Shown: piece after piece, positions 1-13,249 of the stretch
Numbering within the stretch: position 1 is the first letter of the stretch
Layout of the letters: every line of letters starts with the position of its first letter
From: Hemibagrus wyckioides
Lineage: Eukaryota; Chordata; Actinopteri; Siluriformes; Bagridae
Reading direction: 5' to 3'
Length of the DNA: 64,000 bases
Assembly (NCBI RefSeq): GCF_019097595.1
Contig: NC_080717.1
Coordinates: forward strand, 14,068,336-14,132,335
Notes under the pieces: generated by a model
The model's input: the letters and a program-made list of their open reading frames with translations, nothing else
What the model was told of the DNA's origin: nothing
Database searches by the model: none
Made by a program: the position numbers and the translations under genes

Positions 1-100
1 GAATCATTTCCACATGTTCTCAATGAAAATGCTATAATCCTGTTCTCCCAACACATTAAGGTGCTTTTGTTTGGCATTCAACCAAGACATTGAAAAGACT

Positions 101-103
<3 letters not shown>

Positions 104-132
<29 letters not shown>
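104..132. repeat. (GA)n microsatellite
   Basis: About 14 uninterrupted GA units. Confidence 0.95.
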
Positions 133-137
<5 letters not shown>

Positions 138-264
138 AAATGAGTAATGCAGTAATATTATACATTACTTATATAATTTAATGTTACTGATTTATATCAG
201 GTAATTATTAATAGATATTAGATACTGGAGAGAATTACATTTATAGTATGTGATGGTTGAAAAG

Positions 265-293
<29 letters not shown>
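265..293. repeat. (CA)n microsatellite
   Basis: About 14 uninterrupted CA units. Confidence 0.95.
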
Positions 294-295
<2 letters not shown>

Positions 296-1442
296 GTACA
301 CTTTTAATTGTACTTTTGTCTTCTCTATAATTACAGTCTCGGTTTGTACAGAAGTATGTATTCATATGTTTGTCAACAGTAGCAAAGTCTAATTGATCAA
401 ATTGTCTATTGCACTCTCCTGTACCATTATTACCAGATCATCATCAGCAAAAATAATCTCCCCATGTTATAAAACATTCTCTTTACACAATCATTGATTT
501 CAGGCTTCAGACATATAAAACTGGACATAAACACAGCATTACTGATTACATAATCCCAGTGTTGCAGCAACTCTAGTCTACAATCAGGGGTTCAAAATAC
601 AAACACAACACAGACTGGCCACTTCTGAACAAACACTTAGCTCACCAGCATCTGTATTGCACAACCTCAGAGCAGCTGGAGACAAAGACGTGAGATTTAA
701 TCACTGGAACGTCAGTCATGCAGGTCACACTGAGTTATTACAGACAAGGGTAAAATAAGAGAGGGCATGGAGAAGCTCGATGATAGACCTGTTGCTAAAT
801 TTGGAAGCTTGTTAGAAGTGGACACTATCCATACACTGTGTATATGTGTGGGTTGTGGCCATGTAACATGTGTCCATCTGGCAAAATTACAAGACAAACT
901 TATGAACTGGGCCAGATAACACAAGACTCCCTGACAAGAAAACAGCCCCAGCTCAAGCTCCACTCGACATGCCAGTGAGATGTACTTTGTCAGTGGAGAC
1001 TGGAGAGCATTGTTGCCCATTGATATCTGCATGGATAACTCAAGCCGTCATTTCACTGCAGCTATTAGTGCGTGTGATTCGCATTGGGCAGAGAGTGATA
1101 GTGTCATTGTGGAGATATACGTTGTAGAGCACAAGATATTTCCAAGGCCACATCAGGAAATACTGAGCCACAGACTATATGTTATTTTTATTGATGAAGG
1201 GTGTAAAACATAGTTCTTTAAAAAAAAAAAAAGGTTTCCCATAATCTAAAACATCCATGATGACAAGGACATTACAGGAATAGTACAACTCAGGAAAATA
1301 AAAACATCTTGTTTGGCATGAAATACTACAGAAATGTATTGGCATGTGTGTCCCTAGATATGTGCATTGTTTTATTAATCCTGCCATCTGTTATTTTTAT
1401 TGTTTCTAGACATTTAGCATAGAAGCAAAGATATAAGTTTAG

Positions 1443-1444
<2 letters not shown>

Positions 1445-1504
<60 letters not shown>
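1445..1504. repeat. (AT)n microsatellite
   Basis: Thirty uninterrupted AT units. A frame through it reads as alternating Tyr-Ile, an artefact. Confidence 0.97.
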
Positions 1505-1506
<2 letters not shown>

Positions 1507-4500
1507 TGGAACAAAAATAGCCATGAAGTACAGTGTTACATTTGTCTTCTTCAGCTTCTGCTCTCTTCTTTCTCTCCTGCACACACACACACACAAACGA
1601 GAGAGGGAGAGAGAAAGAGAGGAGAGTCTGTGCATTTAAGGTCAGCTAGAGTGCATACCTACACAGGTATGTTTCCCTGTGGAGTTCAGTGTCAGAATAT
1701 ACAGGAAAAGCCATCTATATCATACACGGCTATATGTTTCCAGTAGTGCTCCTGTAACAGAGCAAGAGCACTACACATTCCCATTACCATAATGGCATGG
1801 TCTAATTTGAAAAGCATGTGTTTCAAATATACAATGTTGTTTTAGGTTTTTCAATTTGGCCGTCAAACAGTTTGGTTGTGTTTTGAAATGTAATTGTGGA
1901 AGTGTAATACTGAAACCAAAACATGACTGCAATTTGGGTTTCTAATGTTTCTAATTTCTTTTTAGAAATATGCTGAATGAATGACAAAAGTTTCACTTGA
2001 GCAAGCCAAGAAAAACACATCAGACACCAGCCCGTGGAAAAAGGAACGTTTTTCTAGAACCAAAATCAATGTGGCCTTTGTTAATTGACTATGGCTGGAG
2101 TGAAATGTGAACCATACAATATCATTAGAATGCATATGTAATGCAAAGATTATAATAATAACAACATCTTGGGTGTTATATTAGATGCAGTAAAAATAGG
2201 CTACAGTATGCTGTACTGTACACGTTTAGAAAAAGACAGATTGTAGGCTGTTTGATTGTCTTGTGAAATTGCCTCTAAAAGTTCATGAGTCACTGATGAA
2301 TGTGGACACAGTGAGTAAAGGAGGGAGCAAGACTGTGCACATGAGAGAGAGAAAGAGAGAGAGAGAGAATCAATCTACTTGATTCATGCATTGCAGTGAC
2401 TGTGGCCGGCCAGGTGTGCCCTCCGTCCTGCTGCCTAGGGCATTAAACGCTGTGGCCTGTGTGTGTATGTGTGTGTGTACAAGCACATGGTTCCCAGCCA
2501 CAGGCCTTTTGAAGAAGCTGGAGCTCTGAGAGAGGCCATGGTACATACCTGCCTCTATCCCATCTTCCCTGCTGCACTCCTGTACAATGGCCTCTCACAT
2601 TATTGCAGTTTCTCACCTTGTTGAGCCCAAAACAAACACAGTGCAATGTGGAAAAAAGATCTCCTTTCCCCCAAGAGTGCGTGAGAGCGCTTCACCAGAT
2701 GTTTATAAACCATAACTTTGAAATATGGCACTAAATGCTTATAGCCTGTCACGTTGTGTTAATGCTGAGAGGAAGACAAAAAAGGAACTAATCATTTCCA
2801 GATGAGGATTTTTTCCCCTCTGTCTTCTTTTTTTTTGGGCTGTCTCTCCCTCAGAGTAATCAGGCAGGAACGTGAGGAGTGAACAAGCTTCATAAACTTG
2901 AAATATGCTTTGTGCTCTCTATTTTCTCTTCTTCAGGATCCCACCCGTCCCCCTCCTGACCATGCTGAGAAAGAAGAAAACAGTGAATGAATGTAGGCTG
3001 TACAAAAAGCACCAGTTTAAGAAGTAGCAGAGCAAACGGCTGTGGCAGGAGGGGCAGGAGGGTCAATGGACAAATTACAGCCCACTCGTTTATTATAAAA
3101 GTCTGAGTGAAGTGTCCACTTTCCAGTTCTGCTTCCCATGCTGTGATTCTGTGATGAAAAGACATTTATCATCATATTTTTTTTTGCAGAAATAAACTCA
3201 TAACTCAAACACAATCCAAACAAAACAAGGTAAAGAAGAAACAGCAAATTCCAAAAAATTAGGCAAACTGCATCATAGCAATGATTTTTATTTGTTCATT
3301 TTATTCTTTTTTTTCAACATTTTAGTTTAGTGTCGGAAACATCTCAATCTGGCAAGAGCTCTGCAGTGATCTCTGGCTCTTGCTGGTTCAATGTGAGAGG
3401 CTAAATGAAGGCTGCGGGGCTTTTGGGGTACTGCTATTAAAACTGTACACCCGAGACGGCAGGAGTAATAGAGGAGCACGCAGCCGACCTGCTGGTCTGG
3501 AAGCCATTAGACCAGTCCAAGGCAAGACATGGGCCATAGCAGTCACCCATAGGAAATAGGACAGCAATGAATGAATGCTTCCCTCTTTTTGTGACCTTTT
3601 GGAAGTCTTTATTTTTTGTATAAAAATAACACAATATTGTAGAGAGCAAATTCTTTAGTGAATTTCTGTGAGGAAAATTTAGCCTGGAACACATTTGGAA
3701 ATTCATTCCAACATTACAGTATCATGGTCTCATTAAACTACACAACTACACAAAATTCATGACAAACGCCAGTTCTCACAGCCATAGCAGCATCCAGCAT
3801 TTCTCCCTTACAGTCGCTTCTGATCTCTGCAGGCTGGGAGTTAAATCACAGCCGTCTTCACCTCCCCAATAAGCACATAACACTCGCACAAACATGTACA
3901 CTCAAACGTAATTGAGATACTTACATACATAAATTAGAAGTGCAAAGTTTGCTCCCTTTGGACACTGTGTTCCTTGGTCCTCGAGATTAAGCACTCATCT
4001 CTGTATTGACGTGCCGGCGTGGCTGTAGGTGTTTCGATTTAAGCTCAATCGATTCCTTTGAGTATCTAATATAAGGGAGGCAGGCCATAAACACGTCAAA
4101 TTAGTGGTAACAAATAGCGGCGTGCAAGCAGAAGGGGCTTGTTGAGACCTGCAAGAGGGACAATACATTAGGAAGAGTTATATGTTCGTGCCCTCTCTGG
4201 CTCACCGGGGTTAAACAGCGCCTTGGCAGCCTCGGCTCCAAAGTGGATGGGGCCGTGCCGTGGTCACACACTGCTTCATTGGCTGAGCTACAACAGCAAC
4301 AAGCATAGATTAATGGCAATCTGTAGCTGATTTTTTTTTGTGGGCAACAGGGCCTGTAAACACGAAGCTTTCACAAGCCCTCCAGCCTGGAGGAGAGGAG
4401 CCAGGAGCTAGGCATGCTCTCTGCCAAGAAGAGGATGGGGGGGGCAGACGGATGTGAGGACAGAGGGAGAGATATTTCACAATCAGACACACATCACCAA

Positions 4501-7500
4501 TAGACAACAGAGATGGATGGAGCAAATGAGCTGTATGAAGACATACCCAAGAGGAGTAAAAGTAAGAATGGGAAAAAAACTTACAAAATAAATGAATCTT
4601 AAAGGCACATTCATTTTTAAAAAAAAAATAAAACAGGCAAATGTCTTTCTCCCCTAATAAACCCTAATTCCTTTCACAGACATCTGTATATTGTCTTTAG
4701 GAGTAACTGAAGCACATTTTGTATCAAGAGTAAGTGGTCTTGTTATGTTTTGTGAAACATACTGCCACTCTTATTAAACTGCCTTAATTTCTGTCACTGT
4801 TTGCATTTTTACCAATTCAGCATTTAAATACAGAACTGTCTCATTAAATTGCAAATCTTCCGTTTGCTCTCACTGATACACAACATTAATCACAAATTAG
4901 CTCGACTTGTGACTCTGCATTTCTCCTATTACAATATAATGGCACTTAATGATGCTTAGGAAACTTAATTAAATGAATAGAATATATAACATGTGAAGCC
5001 GCCACCAAGCATCAATCAACGTGCTTCTGTCAATTGGATGCACAAGATTCCAGTCAGTCGAACATGGCACTGTCGTGACCCCATTAGGAGTGAATCAAGG
5101 GCTGATGTGGCCCTGTGCACACGTCCTTCAGAGCCAGAACAGTGTGCCACAGTGATGACTGGTGTTGTGCAACACTGATTAAGCAGCTTAATAGAAAACT
5201 GGAAAAATTCAGTTGTTTCACAATGAAGACAAATAAATGCATGGTGACTTGGATAAACTGGAGCCTAAAATGACTTACACTACATCACTTTCCCAGATAA
5301 ATATCATCAAAGTGTAATAGGATATCAGAGAATGTGGTTTATATGTACAGAAGACTCAGTTATATAGTGATGGCAGTTGTATTGTGGAGCGTATTTAAGT
5401 GATCCAGTGGTAAGCAGCCATATAAAAATTTTTAATGGTATTTGTAATCAGATCCAAAAATGGTCCAAATGCAAAGGGTGCTTGTGTGTCATTTAAAGTT
5501 TGGGCTAAACAAGGTCCAGCTGTAAGCTCTGCTCTTTGTGAATGTGTGGCTTGTGACTGTGTTTTGACAGATCTGGATGAGCTTATCACATTGAGTTCAC
5601 AGTGGTATGTGGGCCAGATGATGTGGTAAATGTGGGCCATTACTCACAGGTGATCAAGCTATGACCCCAGTCACTCTCTGTCTCAGTCTCTCTCTGTTTC
5701 TCTCTGTATGTCTGTCGATCTGTCTGTCTGTAACTCTCTCTCTCTCACTCTCTCTCTCTCTCTCTCTCTCTGTTTGTGTGTGTGTGTGTAAAACTTTGTA
5801 GGCTAATGGTTTAAATTCATCACAAGCTGCAGCTAAACATTTCATTCATAGCACATCATGAAAGCTAAAGGCAAAAATCACTAAACTATGACAGCTATCA
5901 AACACATGGATGTAATATATTGTTGCTATACCCCCATGACCTAACCACTTAGCTTTGTGTATTTACTGTGATCTCTGTCCATTTATCAAAGCCATGGTGT
6001 TTTAATCATAAAAACACATTCAGATAAATAATTACTACTGTGAAAAAAAGAATAAATAAACTGCTAAAAACACACTGATACCTGTGCTAATGGGTCTGCA
6101 TTCATTATGCAGCCATCTCTCATCTCTCATCTGCTGAGCTGAATCACTGCCAACTGGCAGCAGCTCCAGCTACGAGAAAAGAAAATGCTTGTTTTTTTTA
6201 ATCCACAGCAATCAAAAGAATGGTAATATATGCAGATTTTAAAAAAAACCATCTCATCAAAAAGGCCCATAAATATATAATATGAATTTATCTAACAGAG
6301 TTCTTGTGTCCCTCACTGGTGCCATGGGTGAGAGCTAATGCAGTTTCCATCATCCATTAGGTCCCTCAGACCTCTCATTAAGTACGACTCATGGCAAATT
6401 ACCCATGGCAATTAGAATATGTATCAAACCCAACAAGAGATGCTTCAGTGTCTGAGGGCACATAGCAGCACCTACTGTGGGTGTACTGATCAGGCAAATT
6501 TACATCTGCACCCCACAGCCGGTGCAGTGTAACACATGCCATTTAAAAGCCTCACATTGGCCTTTCTGCTCTGCCTGAGTCAGAGATGTTTTTCTTTTTT
6601 AACTCATCAGAGATGCAGTAAGATTATGAGATACAGACAGAAACACTGCACTGGGCTAACCAAGTCAACCATAATTAATGTTTTTCTGCAGACTCTAAAA
6701 AAAATTAGCTATGGGTTTGCAAACTTTTTAACTCCTTGATGCATGAATTTACTATTAGAACATTTACTATTATTAAGTCAAATAGGAGTTAATGTGGACT
6801 CATTTTTGTGATGCCTGAGTCACAGAGGTGGTGGAAAACTAGTGAGCAGTGAACCACTTATTTGTTGAATTTCAGTAATTGTTTTATCCTAGGATATTAT
6901 AAGGAATAGCACATGAATTCACTTGAATGGGAAGACAATCCTTTTCACGTGTCTCACCCACACAGTTATGTACTCATTCATACATAAAGACACTTTATAG
7001 CAGCCTGTTTACTTAACTGCACATGCTGCCCACAGGGTGCTCTTCTATCAGAATGTGTCACTATCAAACTCCACGTTTATATAAAGATCAACAGAGCAGC
7101 AGACACTTTTAACATATAACATATAACACTGTATGAAATAAAAAATATCACATATTTGAAGCAAACAGTCTGCTTTTTTCTGGTAGCAGACAATAGAAGA
7201 AAAGTGCTTATGCAATACAGATATTATCAGCCCAAAAATGGTCTGATATGAAGCTCAGAAGTAAATCTCAATTTATATCTTTGCCCTTTTCCTTGTATCT
7301 TTCTCTGCTGCCATAAATCTCTCTGCATTCATAAGAAGAGAAAAAAGTGTCTACAGTGCAAAATAGGCACACTTTTACAAATCTATGTTGGACAAAACCA
7401 TGCAAGGATGCATAAAGTGAAAATACGACTCTTTGACAGGCTAATCTGAAGCCATAAAACACACAACGCTAGTAGCTTCAGGTTATACTGCTGTGTTTCT

Positions 7501-7768
7501 CACATAACAGAACAACTAGCATTCATGTGACATCATTCAGTAAAACTGTGCTAATGTGTCCTTTTTTTCTCCAGCATTCAAACAGTAGTTAAGGTGTGGT
7601 ATATTTTTTTCTTCTTTTGCTTCATACCAGAATGGAATTTACTTAGCTAAATACAACAATACAATATTTAACAAAAGAAACAAACTATTATATACTAACA
7701 ATTTATTCAAATATGCAATTGAGTGAGTAGGTCATTAAATATGCACATTCATTTCCATATTACAAAAA

Positions 7769-8562
7769 TACACCAGCCATACTATTAAAATCACCTGCCT
7801 AATATCGTGACCGTTTCCTTGTGCCACCAAAACAGATTGATCCTTCAAACCATGGACTTTACAAGACCTCTGAAGGTGTTTGGCACCAAGATATTAGCAG
7901 CAGCCACCTCTCAACTTACAGGACTTAAAGGATCTGCTGCTCTGCAACCTCTGTGTATCAGACTTGTTTGTCCAGCACATCACACAGATGTTCAATCAGA
8001 CTGAGATCTGGGGAATTTGGAGGCCAAGTCATCATCTTGAATGCTTTGTCATGTTCCTCAATCTATTCCTTAACAATTTCTGCAGTGTAGCAGAGTGCAT
8101 TATCAGGGTGAAAGAGGACACAAAAGAGGCCATTAGGAAACACTGTTGCCATGAAGGGGTGTCTATGGTCTATAGTAATGTTTAGATAGGTAGTATGTGT
8201 CAAAATCACATGTACATCATGCTAAGACCTAACTTTTCCCAGCAGAATATTGGCCAGAGCATCACACTGCCTCACATCGCTCCCCTCATGCATCAATGAG
8301 CCTTGTGTGCCTATGAACTGGTCTACCAGTTGTCCCACCAGATCTGACCCAGTCATCCAGCCATCACAATTTGGCCAATGTCAAAGTCACTTATATCCAT
8401 ACACATACCTATTTTTTTCTGCTTCAACTCATCAACTTGGAGAATTGATTGTTCCCTAGCTGCCTAATATATCCCACCCCTTGACAGGTACCACAGTAAA
8501 GAGATCAATCCATAAACTCACTTCAGCTCTCATTGGTTTTAATGTTATGGCTGATCAGTGTA
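7769..8562 (-). mobile_element. Degenerate Tc1/mariner-like transposon, inverted
   Basis: Both ends are terminal inverted repeats: CACCAGCCATACTATTAAAA at the left and TTTTAATGTTATGGCTGATC at the right, bounded by TA as expected for Tc1/mariner target sites. Inside, minus-strand segments match the same transposase-bearing family as the copy at 10410-11152. For example, the block at 7990-8070 is the complement of the region before the third catalytic residue. The copy is about 0.8 kb against about 1.3 kb or more for intact members, so it carries internal deletions and cannot encode a transposase. Confidence 0.85.
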
Positions 8563-9527
8563 TATATTTCCAACAAAAAATGCTATTATTATATTCTGAA
8601 TTTTTTTTATTGTGATAACACACCCAGTGGGCAAATGTTTACATGACAGCTTAAAAAACATAGTTGTGTTAAAGAATTATGTCAAGGGAACACATTGAAT
8701 AGTTTATTGAAAAAATGTCACCTTCTTTGTAAATATATTTGACTGTATTTTTAAGGCTAGGATGGCTGTACATAGAAGCAGTTTGTTTGAAGTAAAATAC
8801 CAATTTTACAGTATGTTTTTTGAAATGAAAATATGGATTGAGATCTATATTTACTGTACATAGATATAACTGCCTCTGCAAAAAAAATGGAAAATGTAAG
8901 ACATTTGAATATTTAATGTAATTGTTATTTATTTAGTAATAAATAATATTACTATATTTGGTAATACATTTAGCATTTAATATTTCTGGAATAAAATGAA
9001 ATATTCTTAAATATTCTTATAAATACAAATATTAACTTATATCAATAATTTGAGATATATTTAAAATATATTTTTTAAAAGTATAAATATTATTTATACA
9101 AATTGTCCAAAAATTTGATAATTGACAATTGGCCATTTCCCCCATGTAACATTATCTTTCCTTCTACTCCCATTGTCTTGTGGGTAACATCAGATCAGAA
9201 GATTTTAACACTAGAGTCACAAGTAGGACATGACAGTGAATAAGTCTTGACATTTTTTTGTCCCATCATGTTTTGTTAACCTTAATGCCACCAGCTCCTC
9301 TGTGCTCTTTATAAAGATGTTTCTGAAGAGTGCCATATACACAGGAAGACAAGCAACACCTGCACCACATGTGTATGTGCAGTGTGTATGTGCCAGTGAG
9401 TGTGATGCAAAAAGAAGCAAGGGCTGAAACGCTGTCCCTCCCCCTTTCTTTCCATCACTCTAACCCATCTTCCCCATTTCTATAGCTTGGCCCCTGTGTT
9501 TTTGTGTTGTGCACTGACAGGCATGTG
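8563..9527. other. AT-rich spacer, nothing coding
   Basis: Very AT-rich sequence, especially 8890-9120 with runs of AATATT-type words. No gene or clear repeat was recognised. It may act as a matrix-attachment-like or low-complexity spacer, but nothing specific supports that. Confidence 0.5.
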
Positions 9528-9537
9528 TCCCTTGGGA
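9528..9537. promoter_or_regulatory. Palindromic EBF-type binding site
   Basis: TCCCTTGGGA is a perfect palindrome fitting the known EBF consensus TCCCNNGGGA. It lies about 4.6 kb beyond the ebf1 poly(A) signal, in a pyrimidine-rich, relatively GC-rich stretch (9430-9880). One such 10-mer can occur by chance in 64 kb. Confidence 0.35.
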
Positions 9538-10409
9538 AGACCCTCCCCTCCAACCACCACCTGTACCCCCTCCATCTCAGTCAGAGTCTGGTCGCTTTCT
9601 TTTCTCTCCTGGCGCCTTCCCCCATTGTCTCCAACGTCTCCCTCTGATCTCACAGATCTCACAGGACCCTCTCTTTCACTCTCTCTTCCTCTTTTGGCAG
9701 CTCCCCTCCACTCTCTTGCCTTGTTATTCTTTCACGTTTTATTCCCCCTCTTAAGTTCGCCATCTTTGTCTTGCTCATCCCTTGTTGGCCCTTTTCTCCC
9801 ATCTACCTGAGCTCCCTGGTGGGACTCCTGTTTCCCCCCTCAAAGGAGCTTTTCAGCTCTCCCTATCCTCCATTGCTGTTCATCCAAGAAGCCTCAGACG
9901 CTCCGCTTTTCTAAATTTATTTTGCTGCTACAGGCAAGGCTAGCTCCTGCATGCCATGTAGTTCTATTGATCTCCAAGTATTAAGTAAAAGTATGCTGCC
10001 CGGGGAGGGCTATTCATGCAGTCAAGAACACCTCCATAGTGGCAACTGCTGGCTATATATTCCTCCGTGCTGAGAAAAACCTGACACTTGCCATGGCCAG
10101 GATTAAGGGGAACACAAGTGAACCTGAAGAATGCCATGGGATTTTAAACTGATAGTCAGACCATTTGAAATGATGAAAGTTATAAGAGTAAGGGACTGAC
10201 ATTTGTGTTTACATGACAAGTTTGTAGTCACATTATTTAAGCATGGCGTATTTGAGTTTAGTAACTGTACACTTGCTGTCCATGCACAAAACAAGTAAGA
10301 GTGTGCTCCAAATATTCAGTGTATAATTAATATAATTATAACCACTTACAAAACAAATTAAACAGGCAGCATTTTGTCATCTGTTCATGGCACATTTCTG
10401 TTCATCATT
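9538..10409. other. Pyrimidine-rich spacer, no gene seen
   Basis: 9540-9860 is CT-rich on the plus strand. Its open frames are Ser/Leu/Pro low-complexity and not credible proteins. Nothing else was recognised up to the next transposon. Confidence 0.5.
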
Positions 10410-11152
10410 TACACAGATCAGCCATAACATTAAAACCACTGATGGGTGAAGAGAATAACACTGATTATCACATTATGGCACCTGTCAAGAAGCGGGCATC
10501 CAGTAAACACAAACAGTTCTTGAAGCTGATGTGATGGATACAGGAAAAAAGGGCAAGGCTAAGTATCTTAGTCACTCTTAGAGTGGCCAAATTGTTATGG
10601 CTGGATCGATGAACTACGTTTTCTTTTACATCATGTGCATTTACCTGAGGAAGAGATGGCTCCAGGATGCACTATGGGAAAAAGGCAAGCTGACAGATGC
10701 TCTGTGTGATGCTCTGGGCAAACCTGGGCAAATGTTCTGTTGGGAAACCTTGGGTCCTGGCATTCATGTGGATGTTACTTTGACATGTACCACCTACCTG
10801 AACACTGTTGCAGACCAAGTACACGCCAACATGGTGTTTGATGGTAGTGGCCTCTTTCAGCAGGATAATGCACTCTGCCACACTGCAGAAATTGTTCAAC
10901 AATGGTTTGAGGAACATGACAAAGCATTCAAGGTGTTCATTCTGATCCATCAAGATTCAATCCGATCCATATCTCAATTTCATCGCATCTGTGGGATGCG
11001 CTGGACAAACAAATCTGATCCATGGAGGACTTAAAGGATCTGCTGGTGCCAGACACCACAGAGGTCATGTGGAGTCAATGCCTGTTTTGGTGGCACATGG
11101 GAACCTATATGATATTAGGCAGATGGCTTTAATGTTATGGCTGATCAGTGTG
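10410..11152 (+). mobile_element. Degenerate Tc1/mariner-like transposon
   Basis: The left terminal repeat ACAGATCAGCCATAACATTA and the right one TTTAATGTTATGGCTGATCA are inverted copies of each other, as in Tc1-like elements. The body contains a transposase remnant (10597-11034). Its length of about 0.74 kb shows that a large 5' part of the transposase, including the DNA-binding region, has been deleted. Confidence 0.9.
10597..11034 (+). pseudogene. Tc1-like transposase remnant
   Basis: An open frame of 145 codons carries the recognisable DDE-transposase stretches CWETLGPGIHVDV and LFQQDNALCHTAEIV. The Asp in QQDNA is the second catalytic Asp of the DD34E triad. After about residue 110 the frame is wrong: a plus-strand frame shift leads into IRSISQFHRICGMRW, while the expected NPIEHLWD-type block lies out of frame. 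The first catalytic Asp region is largely lost. It is dead, a Tc1/mariner fossil. Confidence 0.85.
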
Positions 11153-11514
11153 TTTGCTGATTTAGGTAAAATCTTACAATTTCACAGTTAAGTGACACTT
11201 TGCTTGTTTCAGAATCTGCAACTAAGTGTTTTAAAAACTAAAACATAGTTCAGCAATCTACGCTATTCTATTGTGTTGTTTTATTTGTACCTTGTAATGC
11301 TGCTTTACTGCTTAGTGCTTGTTTGCATTTCTCTTAATATTGTGCTTTGTCCCTGACCTTCAGAAAAAGCTACGTAAGATAAACTTATTGTTTTAATATA
11401 ATATTATTGTTATTTTTGTTTTCTAGTAACAGTAAGTGAGAGAATAAGGGAGTCAGTGTGGATACACTATATTCATATAATAATAATACTCTATGTAGTT
11501 TTTCTGCCTCTGCA

Positions 11515-11685
11515 CTGTGAGTATGGAGTTTGCATGTTATTCCTGTGCTTCAGGGTTTTCCTCCAGGCAATGCATGGTGTGTGAATGGGTGTGTGAATGG
11601 GAGTGCGACTGTGCCTTGTAATGGGTTGGCACCCATTTTTTGTGCCCCGAGTACACTGGAACAGAAGATAGATGGTTGAATATAG
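11515..11685 (+). repeat. Fish interspersed repeat, tail fragment
   Basis: The stretch carries the landmarks GGAGTTTGCATGTT, then GTGTGAATGGGTGTG, then TAATGGGTTGGCACCC, then a GATAGATGG-type end. These are characteristic of an abundant fish SINE-like family also present at 13250-13475 and, inverted, at 27303-27635. The tRNA-like head is missing here. Confidence 0.7.
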
Positions 11686-11915
11686 TTTATAATCTACTGA
11701 AATTTTTGTAAGAACTGTAGTGTTACCATGAATAAAGCTGTACCAAAATTCATACTTTTGGACATCACTATGATGTCCACCCTTATATAACACCCTTATA
11801 AATGTAGTTTTAAAGTAATCAACAGTGTCATTTACAATGATTACTCAAATCAGCTCTATAAAGATTCTGTAAATGTCAACAGTGATAAGTCCCATTGGCA
11901 CTCACTTGCAAGCTT

Positions 11916-11919
<4 letters not shown>

Positions 11920-11955
<36 letters not shown>
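11920..11955. repeat. (GA)n microsatellite
   Basis: About 18 GA units. Confidence 0.95.
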
Positions 11956-11957
<2 letters not shown>

Positions 11958-12972
11958 AGAAGCAGGAGCTTGATACCGCACCAGGGATCTATAATGTTTA
12001 AAGCAGGCTTTGTGTGCTAAGTGGCTCTCAGCAGGGGTGCAGACTGGAGGTGAAGAGGGTGGTGGTTGTGTCTCGATAATCCATTAGCTAATGGCTATCT
12101 AAAGCTCTTCCTCCTTCTTATACACAGCAGCTGTTTGAACAATAAAACTCAGCTTAAGCTGAAGAAGGAAGCACGCACTGCTTCACTTTACTCTTCTTTC
12201 TGTTTACTAGTGTACTAAAACAGCAGGACTAACTCACTGTGTAATATTAGTACCAGAACAGAGCAGTGTTATAAACTCATCTCAATGATCTGTAAATGAT
12301 TAAAAACCTGGCTGTAATGTAAAAGTCTGTGTTTCCTGCTTTTTGACCCTCCTCTCTTTCGCCATTCAGTTACATAATTTCTTTATTCAGTACAAATCAG
12401 ATGTGCAAACAGCAATCACTGCAACAGTGCTGAAAGCATGCAGTGTTGTGATGTTCTGGCTGATATTAAAGATTCAAACTCACATTTCATTACTGCTTCA
12501 GTGTTGTTTTGCAGCTCAAGCCAAAGCTCGGCCACTGAGGTCAAGTTCAACAACAAAAACAACAACAACAACAACAAAACCACCAGTGACTTTTACAAGT
12601 TAATTAAATGCAACGTGCAGGTCAGTTAATAAATTTAAGAGGCCATCAGTAATATAAGGGCACATTTGTTATATTGTTCGGTACATGATAATAATAATAA
12701 TAATAGTGTAATTAGTACGAAATCAGTGGTAATATCATTGAGAGATGTTAAAGGAGATTTAGGGTCACTCATTTAGGGTAAAATCTGAAATTTAAATTTA
12801 AACTGTAGTTATGTTTAGAAACTTAAGACAGTCTAACAAGAAATGGTAGATGGCAAATGCATGTAGCTTTGGGTATAAAGTATATTTAAGACAATCGTTT
12901 GGGAATTCCTGGCCTTTGCCCTATGTGTGTGTGTTCTCATTGTATTTTGGGGGCTTCCTCCCCAGTCCTAAT

Positions 12973-13241
12973 GTAACGGCGGCCAGCAGTAGGTGCTGTG
13001 CATGTAAACCTCACTCCCCTGATCTCAAGAGGTGCACTGGTGACTGACGCTAGCGGCTGCAGTCTTTAGCCTCCTTGTTAGTGCACCTGCTTCCAATGCT
13101 GGAGACCCGGGTCTGAGACCTGCACGGAGGTGGTGCGAGTAGGACCCAGGATGTTACATGCCGTGCCCCAGATGGGAGTGAGGTTTACGGGGGTGAGTGT
13201 AACGCAGGCCAGTGGTAGGTCCTGTGCAGGTAAACCTCACT
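12973..13241 (+). repeat. Compound tRNA-like repeat flanked by 43-base direct repeats
   Basis: Two 43-base direct repeats (12973-13015 and 13199-13241, about six mismatches) both end GTAAACCTCACT. Between them lies a tRNA-like segment with TGTTAGTGCACCTGCTTCC and GAGACCCGGGTCTGAGACC. An inverted copy of the repeat end, GGGAGTGAGGTTTAC at 13174-13188, pairs perfectly over 15 bases with 13004-13018. This suggests a dimeric or recombined SINE-like unit. The family is not recognised. Confidence 0.55.
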
Positions 13242-13249
13242 AGGACAAG

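Larger units (their letters stand above)
1..7768. other. Non-coding DNA downstream of ebf1, no gene seen
   Basis: No reading frame here resembles a known protein, and none exceeds 110 codons. It holds GA, CA and AT microsatellites. Homopolymer and GA-rich spots occur at 1210, 2345 and 5740. A short segment near 5450-5640 carries repeated GGGCCA-type words and may be a decayed interspersed repeat. Confidence 0.6.
11153..12972. other. Non-coding DNA with repeat fragments
   Basis: This stretch holds a GA microsatellite (11920-11955), an AAC-rich stretch (12550-12580), an AAT run (12690-12705) and the interspersed repeat at 11515-11685. Nothing coding was recognised. Confidence 0.5.

Noticed and set aside
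9487..9810. 107-codon Ser/Leu/Pro-rich frame
   Set aside because: It is a translation of a CT-rich stretch, low complexity throughout.
13090..13140. A tRNA gene in the compound repeat
   Set aside because: The GAGACCCGGGTCTGAGACC part only loosely resembles a T arm and no acceptor stem can be drawn. It is part of a repeat.
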